Origin: Alteromonadaceae bacterium
Lineage (GTDB): Bacteria; Pseudomonadota; Gammaproteobacteria; Pseudomonadales; Oleiphilaceae
Assembly (NCBI GenBank): GCA_013393545.1
Contig: JABXHG010000149.1
Location: 1-8,662 of the forward strand
DNA length: 8,662 nucleotides
Direction: 5' to 3'
Position 1 is the stretch's first letter; each line of letters opens with the position of its first letter. A program made the position numbers and the translations under genes. Of the stretch, positions 1 through 8,605 are shown in pieces. The notes under the pieces were generated by a model. It saw nothing but the letters and a program-made list of their open reading frames with translations. It did not search any database and was not told where the DNA came from.

Positions 1-2
1 GG

Positions 3-1223
3 CCGCCGCGGTGCCATGTGGCACAGAATAACGCAGAACACGACAAAGGCATGATTGGACCGGGAAACCTGGTCGAAGTGCTGGGCTTTGACCACATTGT
101 GCCGCTTGCCGGGCACGACCTGCCAGTGCAGGCGGACACCCTGGAAACCCTCCGGGAGCTGGAGGGCCTGCAGTTTCTGCATGTGGTCACCACCAAGGGC
201 AAGGGCTTTGCCCCGGCAGAAGCCGATCCGGTGGGTTACCACGCCATCAACAAGATCGAACCGGTACCGGCGAACAAACCGGAACCCCCAAAGCCCTCCA
301 CACCACGCCCCAAGTACGCCAATGTGTTCGGCCAATGGTTGTGCGACGTCGCCGAGCAGGACGCCCGGGTAGTGGGTATCACGCCCGCCATGTGCGAGGG
401 CTCGGATCTGGTGGCTTTCGCCAAACGTTTTCCCGAGCGCTATTTCGATGTTGCCATTGCCGAGCAACACGCTGTTACCCTGGCCGCCGGTCTGGCTTGC
501 GACGGCGCGAAACCGGTGGTGGCGATCTACTCCACCTTCCTTCAGCGGGCCTACGACCAGCTGATCCACGATGTGGCCATCCAGAACCTGGACGTGCTGT
601 TTGCCATTGACCGGGCAGGCCTGGTGGGCGAAGACGGCCCCACCCACGCCGGCGCCTTCGACATCAGTTACTTGCGCTGCATTCCTGGCATGGTGGTAAT
701 GACGCCCTCGGATGAAAACGAAACCCGTCAGCTGCTGCACACCGGCCTGCAGCACGAAGGGCCGGCGGCCGTGCGCTACCCACGAGGCACCGGCCCGGGC
801 ACCGAGATAGAACCAACCCTGGCGGCCCTGCCCCTGGGCAAAGGCCGGCGGGTTCGGGAAGGCAAGCAGGTGGCCATCCTGAATTTCGGCACCCTGCTGC
901 ACCCGGCACTGGAGGCAGCCGACAGCCTGAATGCCACGGTCGCCGACATGCGATTCGTGAAACCGTTGGACGAAGCGCTGGTGCGTGAACTGGCCGAGCA
1001 GCACGAACTGCTGGTCACCCTGGAAGAAAACGCCATTGCCGGCGGCGCCGGCAGTGCCGTGTGCGAATACCTGAACGCCAACCGGATCAGCTGCCAGGTA
1101 TTACAACTCGGATTGCCGGACCGGTTCGTCGATCATGGCAAGCACGGTGAGCTGTTAAGTGAGTGCGGGCTGGATGCCGAGGGTATCGGGCAGGCTATTG
1201 TGGACCGGCTGGCCAGCATTTAA
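3..1223 (+). CDS. dxs: 1-deoxy-D-xylulose-5-phosphate synthase, 3' part (5' end cut by the window)
   Basis: Dxs is the cytoplasmic thiamine-diphosphate enzyme that condenses pyruvate and glyceraldehyde 3-phosphate into 1-deoxy-D-xylulose 5-phosphate, the entry step of the MEP isoprenoid pathway and also a precursor for thiamine and pyridoxal. About 406 residues are visible against roughly 620 in E. coli, so the N-terminal third with the GDG cofactor motif lies off the left edge. The GTG at 18 is an internal codon, not a start; the frame is open from base 3. Visible family marks are the transketolase-like central domain with [10 protein letters not shown] (catalytic Glu codon at 462-464), [10 protein letters not shown], the FAIDRAG and YPRG segments, and the C-terminal domain with [10 protein letters not shown] and [10 protein letters not shown]. 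Similarity to E. coli Dxs is very high from about base 171 onward. The first ~170 bases carry many changes at conserved positions (see findings). It converges with ribA, with 56 bases between the stops. Confidence 0.97.
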   Translation, partial: PPRCHVAQNNAEHDKGMIGPGNLVEVLGFDHIVPLAGHDLPVQADTLETLRELEGLQFLHVVTTKGKGFAPAEADPVGYHAINKIEPVPANKPEPPKPSTPRPKYANVFGQWLCDVAEQDARVVGITPAMCEGSDLVAFAKRFPERYFDVAIAEQHAVTLAAGLACDGAKPVVAIYSTFLQRAYDQLIHDVAIQNLDVLFAIDRAGLVGEDGPTHAGAFDISYLRCIPGMVVMTPSDENETRQLLHTGLQHEGPAAVRYPRGTGPGTEIEPTLAALPLGKGRRVREGKQVAILNFGTLLHPALEAADSLNATVADMRFVKPLDEALVRELAEQHELLVTLEENAIAGGAGSAVCEYLNANRISCQVLQLGLPDRFVDHGKHGELLSECGLDAEGIGQAIVDRLASI

Positions 1224-1279
1224 GCAGAGGAGGCCTCCCCCGCTGGCTGTCTCGATCACCGGATAGCGCCGGGCAAAGT

Positions 1280-1891
1280 TTAAAGCGGATCATCATCCTG
1301 GTGGGTTTCCAGCCAGTGCCCCAGTTTGGCCTGCTTGGTGTTTAGGTAGTGTTCGTTGTGAGGGTTGCGCCCCACATGCAGCGCCACTCGTTCGGCAATC
1401 CGGATGCCGTAGCTCTCCAGGGCTTTCACCTTTCGCGGGTTGTTGGTCATCAGCCGCAGCGCTGACACTCCCAAGTGGTCAAGCATGTCCTTGCACATGC
1501 TGTAGTCCCGCAAATCCGCCGCGAAGCCCAGGCGTTCGTTGGCTTCCACTGTGTCCGCGCCCTGATCCTGAAGATGGTAGGCCCGGATCTTGTTCAGCAG
1601 GCCGATGCCTCGTCCTTCCTGGCGCAGGTACATCAGAATACCGCGCCCCTCCCGGGCAATGCTGCGCAACGCTTCTTCCAGCTGGTAACCGCAATCGCAA
1701 CGCATGCTGTACAGGGCGTCGCCGGTCAGGCACTCGGAGTGGGTGCGGGCCAGTACCGGCTCACCGCTGGCGATCTCGCCGAGCGTCAGCGCTACATGCT
1801 CCTTGCCGGTGTCCGGCTCTTCAAAGCCGTGCATGTCAAACACACCGAAGGGGGTGGGTAAACGGCAGGTTTCAATGTAACGAACAGCCAC
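1280..1891 (-). CDS. ribA: GTP cyclohydrolase II
   Basis: RibA opens the imidazole ring of GTP, releasing formate and pyrophosphate, to give 2,5-diamino-6-ribosylamino-4(3H)-pyrimidinone 5'-phosphate, the first step of riboflavin synthesis. I chose the GTG start at 1891, giving 203 residues: GAGGA lies six bases upstream, and residue numbering then coincides with E. coli RibA. An in-frame ATG at 1927 would add 12 residues that do not resemble the family N-terminus. With the GTG start the zinc ligands are Cys54, Cys65 and Cys67 ([10 protein letters not shown] and RCDCG). The catalytic Tyr105 (NKIRAY) and Arg128 (AADLRD) are both in place, and [12 protein letters not shown] and LTNNP-type (here MTNNPRKV) substrate segments are intact. 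It is a single-domain protein, not the RibBA fusion. It lies 67 bases after the Nudix/ThiE-like gene on the same strand. A TATTAT at 1913-1918 could be a -10 box, but I see no matching -35, so independent transcription is unproven. Confidence 0.96.
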   Translation of the reverse strand: MAVRYIETCRLPTPFGVFDMHGFEEPDTGKEHVALTLGEIASGEPVLARTHSECLTGDALYSMRCDCGYQLEEALRSIAREGRGILMYLRQEGRGIGLLNKIRAYHLQDQGADTVEANERLGFAADLRDYSMCKDMLDHLGVSALRLMTNNPRKVKALESYGIRIAERVALHVGRNPHNEHYLNTKQAKLGHWLETHQDDDPL

Positions 1892-1897
1892 TGTGGT

Positions 1898-1902
1898 TCC
1901 TC
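1898..1902 (-). promoter_or_regulatory. Ribosome binding site that decides the ribA start
   Basis: On the minus strand the sequence reads GAGGA, six bases before the GTG at 1891-1889. The alternative ATG at 1927 has no comparable purine run at a proper distance. The choice is supported independently by the exact match of residue numbers with E. coli RibA. Confidence 0.75.
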
Positions 1903-1958
1903 GTGGTTCTGATAATAGGGGCGGCATTCTATCACGGCGAGGGCTCGGATGACGGGGA

Positions 1959-2924
1959 TTACCCCCACCAGTAGCGGATACCCGCTATACCCTGGCCGCC
2001 CAGCGCGCGCGCCTGTTGCTCATCGGTTGGCTCCAGCCCGCCCAGGGCGAACACCGGTACAGTGGCGCCAGCAACCAGCTCGGCGAAGGCTTCCCACCCC
2101 AATGGCGGGCGCCCCGGATGGCTGGGGGTAGGCTGTACCGAGCCAAGCACGGCATAATCGGCGCCGAGACGCTCGGCATGGCGCAACTGTTCGGCATCGT
2201 GGCAGGACACCCCGAGCCAGACATCATCGGCCACCGGGCGTTCTGATAGCCCCTGAGCCTCACGCCAGGGCAAATGCACACCGGCTGCGCCCGGTACCGC
2301 CTGCCAGCGCTCGGGGCCGCCATGCACCAGAAGGTCAGTACCCACCTGGTTACACAGCTGCGCCGCATCCCTGGCCAGCGCCAGGTAGTCCTGCTCGGCC
2401 ATTTCCGGCGCGCGCAATACCATCAACGAGGGAATAGTACGCGCCAGAGCCTGTTTCAGTTCTGCCAGACCGGTTTCCACTGTGCTGATCGGGCCCGACA
2501 ACGCCAGCCGTCCGGGCAACCGCAACGCACGGATGATTGGCCGGTTGGCAGCCGGGAACTCCCGATCGGACAACTGTTCCGGCGCCCGCCATTCAATAGG
2601 CTGGCCTTCCCGACCCTCCGGCTCGCCTTCGGCCCCGGCGGTTTGCCAGACATCCAGAAATACCTGCTTGTCGCCATAGTCGTGGCGAATACCAATCACC
2701 GGCTGCAGGCTGTCCAGCGGCACCCGCAAGCCGGTTTCTTCGGCAATTTCCCGCACCAGCGCCTGCTGTACGGTCTCACCCGGCTCCACTTTGCCGCCGG
2801 GAAACTCCCGCAGGCCGCCCTGGTGCACGTGATCAGGGCGACGGGCAATCAACACCCGGCCATCACGGATAATAACCGCCACGGCCACGTGAACGTGCTT
2901 TACTGCCGGCTCATGCTCTGCCAT
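1959..2924 (-). CDS. mutT: MutT-type Nudix hydrolase fused to a ThiE/TenI-like domain
   Basis: A 321-residue two-domain protein. Residues 1-137 form a Nudix hydrolase of the MutT group: the Nudix box spans 44-66 and fits G-x5-E-x7-REU-x-EE-x-G-U exactly. The C-terminal FPAANRPI (123-130) matches the E. coli MutT segment holding the Asn that recognises 8-oxoguanine (here Asn127). The likely reaction is 8-oxo-dGTP to 8-oxo-dGMP, cleansing the nucleotide pool. Residues ~140-321 resemble a thiamine-phosphate synthase/TenI barrel (LGVSCHD 237-243, [10 protein letters not shown] 254-263, VFALGGL 291-297). Several ThiE active-site positions are altered: HGG (201-203) replaces the ND pair, PTPSH (265-269) lacks the PTxTK lysine, and LRAPE (170-174) lacks the usual RxK. 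Thiamine synthesis by this half is therefore doubtful. Such fusions are known in gammaproteobacteria. The ATG at 2924 is chosen because it begins one base after the argJ TGA and just before the first Nudix strand; an ATG at 2993 lies inside argJ. Confidence 0.9.
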   Translation of the reverse strand: MAEHEPAVKHVHVAVAVIIRDGRVLIARRPDHVHQGGLREFPGGKVEPGETVQQALVREIAEETGLRVPLDSLQPVIGIRHDYGDKQVFLDVWQTAGAEGEPEGREGQPIEWRAPEQLSDREFPAANRPIIRALRLPGRLALSGPISTVETGLAELKQALARTIPSLMVLRAPEMAEQDYLALARDAAQLCNQVGTDLLVHGGPERWQAVPGAAGVHLPWREAQGLSERPVADDVWLGVSCHDAEQLRHAERLGADYAVLGSVQPTPSHPGRPPLGWEAFAELVAGATVPVFALGGLEPTDEQQARALGGQGIAGIRYWWG

Positions 2925-2925
2925 G

Positions 2926-4143
2926 TCAGGTACGGTACTCGGCATTGATGGTGACGTACTCGTGGGAGAAATCACAGGTCCACACGGTTTCACGCACAGC
3001 GCCGCGTTTCAGGTTGATGGCGATGGTGATTTCCTCTCGATCCATCACCGCCTGGCCGCGGGCTTCAGAGTAATCCTCGGCACGCCCGCCATGGCGAACC
3101 AGGCAAACATCGCCGAGATAAATTTCAATGGCTTCCAGATCCAGCTCCGGCACGCCGGCCCGGCCTACGGCGGCCAGAATGCGGCCCCAGTTGGGGTCGG
3201 AGGCGAACAGTGCGGTCTTGACCAGCGGCGAATGAGCCACCGTGTAGGCCACATCCAGCGCTTCCTGCTGATTACCGGCACCGGTCACATCAATGGTGAC
3301 GAACTTGGTGGCACCTTCGCCGTCGCGCACGATGGCGTGGGCAAGATCCAGATACACCTGACGCAGGGCATCCTTGAGTTTGGGCAATTGTGGGCTGTCG
3401 GCGGTGATTTCCGGCCCGCCGTATTGGCCGGTGGCCATCAGCATGCAGGCATCGTTGGTGGAGGTATCGCTATCGATGGTAATGCGGTTAAACGATTTCT
3501 CGCCCAGTTCCGAAGACAACGCCTGCAACAGCCCCGGCTCGATGCACGCATCGGTGGCGATAAAGCCGAGCATGGTGGCCATGTTCGGGCGAATCATGCC
3601 AGCGCCCTTGCTGATGCCGGAAATGGTGACCGTATGCCCACCCACATCCAGCTGTACGGAGGCCCCTTTAGGCCGGGTGTCGGTGGTCATGATGCCGTTG
3701 GCGGCTTCCAGCCAACGGTCTTCCCGGGTGTCCGCCAGAGCTTCCGGCACGGCTGAGACAATCTTGTCCACGGGCAGCGCTTCACCAATAACGCCGGTGG
3801 AAAACGGCAACACTTCACTAACGCTGGCACCTGCCTGTTCGGCCAGTGCCTGGCAACAGCGCTCAGCGTCCATCATGCCTTGCTGGCCGGTGCCGGCATT
3901 GGCGTTGCCGGTATTGATCAACAAATAGCGCGGCGCCGCTTCTGCCAAATGCTGGCGACTCAGAACCACCGGCGCGGCACAAAACTGGTTGCGGGTAAAA
4001 ATGCCAGCCACACGGGTGTCTTCGGCCAGTTCAAACACTACCAGGTCTTTACGACCCGGCTTTTTGATGCCGGCACTGGCAATACCGATTTTGATGCCGG
4101 CTACCGGGAAAAATTCGGGCAAGGTTCCGGGACCTACCGCCAT
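2926..4143 (-). CDS. argJ: Glutamate N-acetyltransferase / amino-acid acetyltransferase (ornithine acetyltransferase)
   Basis: ArgJ moves the acetyl group from N-acetylornithine to glutamate, recycling acetyl in the cyclic arginine pathway; some members also use acetyl-CoA to make N-acetylglutamate, which sequence alone cannot settle here. The 405-residue length is normal. The family's self-cleavage site is intact: KGAGMIRPNMATML places the nucleophile at Thr190, splitting the chain into an alpha part (1-189) and a beta part (190-405). Thr116-Gly117 in FSTGVIG fit the oxyanion hole, and LINTGNANAGTG (75-86) and the IDSDTSTNDA substrate segment are also present. The ATG at 4143 has AAGGAG six bases upstream. 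It follows secA after 117 bases containing a hairpin, and its stop is one base before the Nudix/ThiE-like gene. Confidence 0.97.
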   Translation of the reverse strand: MAVGPGTLPEFFPVAGIKIGIASAGIKKPGRKDLVVFELAEDTRVAGIFTRNQFCAAPVVLSRQHLAEAAPRYLLINTGNANAGTGQQGMMDAERCCQALAEQAGASVSEVLPFSTGVIGEALPVDKIVSAVPEALADTREDRWLEAANGIMTTDTRPKGASVQLDVGGHTVTISGISKGAGMIRPNMATMLGFIATDACIEPGLLQALSSELGEKSFNRITIDSDTSTNDACMLMATGQYGGPEITADSPQLPKLKDALRQVYLDLAHAIVRDGEGATKFVTIDVTGAGNQQEALDVAYTVAHSPLVKTALFASDPNWGRILAAVGRAGVPELDLEAIEIYLGDVCLVRHGGRAEDYSEARGQAVMDREEITIAINLKRGAVRETVWTCDFSHEYVTINAEYRT

Positions 4144-4149
4144 GTTGCT

Positions 4150-4155
4150 CTCCTT
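4150..4155 (-). promoter_or_regulatory. Strong ribosome binding site of argJ
   Basis: The minus strand reads AAGGAG, then six bases, then the ATG at 4143-4141. This is the best Shine-Dalgarno sequence in the window and fits argJ being translated independently of secA. Confidence 0.75.
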
Positions 4156-4195
4156 GGGTCGATGCGCCTTGAATAAATGCGTCTGTAAACGACGA

Positions 4196-4232
4196 AACCC
4201 GCAAGCCGCCAGGCTGGGGCGATTTGCGGGTT
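4196..4232 (-). terminator. Hairpin after secA, probable intrinsic terminator
   Basis: On the minus strand, 28 bases after the secA stop, AACCCGCAA (4232-4224) pairs perfectly with TTGCGGGTT (4204-4196). Inside lies a second short stem, CGCC/GGCG, around a seven-base loop, after a two-by-two internal mismatch. The following bases read TCGTCGTTTACAG, only moderately T-rich, so termination may be partial and some transcription could continue into argJ. Confidence 0.6.
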
Positions 4233-4260
4233 CCGGTCAGGCTGTGCGGGTGGCGCCGAT

Positions 4261-7002
<2,742 letters not shown>

Positions 7003-7008
7003 AGACCA

Positions 7009-7037
7009 CTGCTTCTTCAGTTAAACGGAGGAAGCAG
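7009..7037. repeat. Inverted repeat in the secA upstream region
   Basis: CTGCTTC (7009-7015) and GAAGCAG (7031-7037) form a perfect seven-base dyad around 15 bases. It overlaps the predicted transcription start and leader of secA. In a transcript from the candidate promoter the first arm would be partly missing, so it could work as a DNA operator, or as an RNA hairpin only in longer transcripts coming from the M23 gene. Its function is unknown. Confidence 0.4.
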
Positions 7038-7039
7038 GC

Positions 7040-7067
7040 ATTCTAACCTTATTTAGCGACAGGACAA
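7040..7067 (-). promoter_or_regulatory. Candidate sigma-70 promoter of secA
   Basis: In the 87-base gap between the M23 gene and secA, the minus strand carries TTGTCC (7067-7062, four of six to the -35 consensus), a 16-base spacer, and TAGAAT (7045-7040, five of six to the -10 consensus). Transcription would start near 7033, leaving a leader of about 30 bases before the secA ATG. It is a consensus match only; read-through from the M23 gene remains possible because no terminator is seen in the gap. Confidence 0.5.
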
Positions 7068-7090
7068 AAGGTAGGGCAGAGACTGCGGAA

Positions 7091-7990
7091 TCAGCGGCTT
7101 GCGCGCCGCATATATTTTTCGGGATCTTCATTGCGGCCGTTGCGGATGACCTCAAAATGCACGTGCGGGCCGGTGGAACGACCGGAGCTGCCCATCAGGG
7201 CAATCAGCTGGCCTTTTTCCACCACATCACCGGTGCTCACCTTAAGCGACCGGGCATGGGCGTAGCGAGTCACCAGGCCGTCGCCATGATTGATTTCCAC
7301 CAGTTTGCCATAGCCGTATCGCTCACCGGCAAAGCTGACCACGCCGCCAGCCACAGAGATAATATCACCACCGTCACGACCGGCCAGGTCAATACCGGCA
7401 TGCCAGGCGCGTTTGCCGGTAAACGGGTCCGAGCGGTATCCGTAGGGAGAGGATACCCAGCCCCAGGTTACCGGGCGGCCGTCGATATACCGCTGGTTAT
7501 CCAGGTCCTGCTGGGAAGTCAGTTTATCCAGCACCCGCAGCTGTTTTTCCCGGTTCTGCAGCTGACGCTCCAGCCGGGTGATCATATCGCCCAGTTCCGG
7601 TTCGGTGTAGGAGACGCCCAGGGGCGCGAGCTCCACCGGCCCGCCAACCGCCGCCGGCTGCTCAAAGTTGAACTCTTCACCACTCACCAGCCCGGATTCG
7701 ATGAACTGCTGGCCCAGCGCATCCAGACGCAACATGCGGCCCTGCAGCTGCCCCACTCGCCTGGTCAGGGTGTCGATGCGCTGCTGGACACTCTCGCGCA
7801 GATGGGCTACTTCTTCCCGCTGGCGGGACACCTTGCGCTGCCAGTTTTCCAGCTGCTGGTTTTTCTCCTGGCTGACCTGCCAGGCCTCGCCAGCGGCCAG
7901 ACGGTAGCCCAACCAGCCGGACACCAGGGCCACCAGCAGCAACAGCACTACACCAGCGGCCATCAATCGGGTATTCGAAGATGTCATCAC
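7091..7990 (-). CDS. M23 family metallopeptidase, membrane-anchored, LytM-type
   Basis: A 299-residue envelope protein likely to cleave peptidoglycan cross-bridges or to act in cell-wall remodelling. A single hydrophobic segment near the N-terminus (about 10-32) should anchor it in the inner membrane with the rest in the periplasm. Residues ~38-90 and ~130-165 are charged, Gln-rich and leucine-spaced, typical of coiled coil. The C-terminal ~120 residues form the M23 domain: SSPYGYRSDPFTG leads into WHAGID (His197, Asp201) and GPHVHFEV (His276, His278), with His245 in RYAHA. All zinc and catalytic residues are present, so it should be an active enzyme rather than an EnvC/NlpD-like degenerate activator. 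The GTG at 7990 is ten bases from an AAGG; the next codon, ATG at 7987, is an equally possible start. It diverges from dciA and lies upstream of secA on the same strand, as in Pseudomonas. A precise gene name cannot be given. Confidence 0.93.
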   Translation of the reverse strand: MMTSSNTRLMAAGVVLLLLVALVSGWLGYRLAAGEAWQVSQEKNQQLENWQRKVSRQREEVAHLRESVQQRIDTLTRRVGQLQGRMLRLDALGQQFIESGLVSGEEFNFEQPAAVGGPVELAPLGVSYTEPELGDMITRLERQLQNREKQLRVLDKLTSQQDLDNQRYIDGRPVTWGWVSSPYGYRSDPFTGKRAWHAGIDLAGRDGGDIISVAGGVVSFAGERYGYGKLVEINHGDGLVTRYAHARSLKVSTGDVVEKGQLIALMGSSGRSTGPHVHFEVIRNGRNEDPEKYMRRASR

Positions 7991-8144
7991 GCAAATAAAA
8001 CCTTGCCCTTTCGGACGTCAGTACCGATTAAACCGGCAGACAGGTCTGCTATCCTTGCAGTGAATGCACTCCGCATTGCACCCTGATCAGAAATAAACCG
8101 CGATTTTAACCAAATTGTCATTAAATCGTCGAGAAACATCGACC
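7991..8144. promoter_or_regulatory. Divergent intergenic region between the M23 gene and dciA
   Basis: These 154 bases must hold promoters for both genes. They contain the dyad GCAGAC-AG-GTCTGC (8036-8049), the dyad AATGC-ACTCC-GCATT (8063-8077) and three TGCA tetramers (8056, 8065, 8077). For the minus-strand gene, TCGACG (8132-8127), an 18-base spacer and TAAAAT (8108-8103) make a weak promoter candidate. No convincing pair of boxes was found for dciA. Confidence 0.5.
8103..8132 (-). promoter_or_regulatory. Weak candidate promoter for the M23 gene
   Basis: TCGACG matches four of six -35 positions and TAAAAT five of six -10 positions, with an 18-base spacer. The leader would be about 105 bases and would include both small dyads of this intergenic region. 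This is a consensus match only. Confidence 0.3.
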
Positions 8145-8594
8145 ATGCACGAAAAAAACCGACAGCAACCCGTGTTCAGCGACCAGGGCAACACCACTGC
8201 AAAGCTCAGGGAGTTGATGGCCAGGGCCCAGGTTCACCAGAGCGCCGAGCAAACGGTGATGGAGGCCCTGCCCGAGGAACTGGCCCCCGGCACCCGTTTT
8301 GTCAGCTGCCAGGACGGCGAATTGGTGCTGGCCACGGATACTGCCAGCAAGGCCACGCGACTGCGCTTTCGCCAGCATGAGATCATGGAAGCGCTACGCG
8401 AACACGAGCTGTTCCGGTTTGTCTGGAAGCTGCGGGTCAAGGTCAGCCCCGCGCGTTACCGTGCACGCCGGGAAACAGTGAAAACACCCCTTACCAAAGA
8501 AAATGCCCGGCTCCTCAAAGAGGAGGCCGGGCACACGAAGGATAAAGCACTACCCCAGGTTCCCCAAAAACTCCCCAGCCAAGTCCCGGCGTAA
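8145..8594 (+). CDS. dciA: DciA family (DUF721) replicative helicase loader
   Basis: DciA helps the replicative helicase DnaB load at the origin in bacteria that lack the phage-derived DnaC/DnaI loaders; the DUF721 gene beside lpxC and secA in Pseudomonas belongs to this family. This 149-residue protein is of usual length. It has an N-terminal KH-like half (about 17-105), beginning with TTAKLRELMARAQ and containing LVLATDTASKATRLRFRQHEIM and FVWKLRVKV. A basic linker follows (SPARYRARRETVK) and then a C-terminal tail with the family-like PLTKENARLLKEEA. The last part (136-149) reads LPQVPQKLPSQVPA, with prolines where DciA tails usually continue a short helix (see findings). The ATG at 8145 begins the likely protein; an in-frame TTG at 8115 would add ten residues without family support. 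The ribosome binding site is weak (GAGAAA 8131-8136). An intrinsic terminator for the opposite strand lies inside codons 120-130. Confidence 0.88.
   Translation: MHEKNRQQPVFSDQGNTTAKLRELMARAQVHQSAEQTVMEALPEELAPGTRFVSCQDGELVLATDTASKATRLRFRQHEIMEALREHELFRFVWKLRVKVSPARYRARRETVKTPLTKENARLLKEEAGHTKDKALPQVPQKLPSQVPA
8500..8533 (-). terminator. Strong intrinsic terminator for a minus-strand transcript, inside dciA
   Basis: On the minus strand TGCCCGGCCTCCTC (8533-8520) pairs with GAGGAGCCGGGCA (8516-8504) around a TTT loop: 13 base pairs with one bulged base. TTTTCTTT follows directly (8503-8496). That is a textbook intrinsic terminator for transcription entering from the right. On the plus strand no T tract follows, so it should not stop dciA transcription the same way. 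Confidence 0.85.
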
Positions 8595-8605
8595 AACGAC
8601 CCGAC

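Noticed and set aside
1224..1279. Possible bidirectional terminator between dxs and ribA (palindrome GGAGGCCTCC near 1228-1237)
   Set aside because: The palindrome has no room for a loop beyond a three-base-pair stem, and no T tract follows on either strand.
1475..1861. Plus-strand open frame of 128 codons opposite ribA
   Set aside because: RibA on the minus strand carries all catalytic residues; the antisense frame shows no family features.
1892..1958. FMN riboswitch or strong promoter before ribA
   Set aside because: The gap is only 67 bases, far too short for an FMN riboswitch. The TATTAT and TAGAAT boxes have no acceptable -35 partner at 16-18 bases.
2923..3756. Plus-strand open frame of 277 codons opposite argJ
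   Set aside because: Shadow of argJ: Gly/His/Gln-rich translation with no recognisable family, no ribosome binding site, and the argJ protein is complete on the other strand.
4144..4195. Promoter for argJ around TTTACA in the secA-argJ gap
   Set aside because: TTTACA resembles a -35 box, but the bases 16-18 positions downstream do not resemble a -10 box.
7157..8086. Plus-strand open frame of 309 codons opposite the M23 gene
   Set aside because: It mirrors the M23 coding region and continues into the divergent promoter region; its composition is typical of an antisense shadow and it has no domain.
8115..8144. Upstream TTG start for dciA adding ten residues
   Set aside because: TTG starts are rare, the added residues show no family similarity, and the ATG at 8145 gives a normal-length protein.
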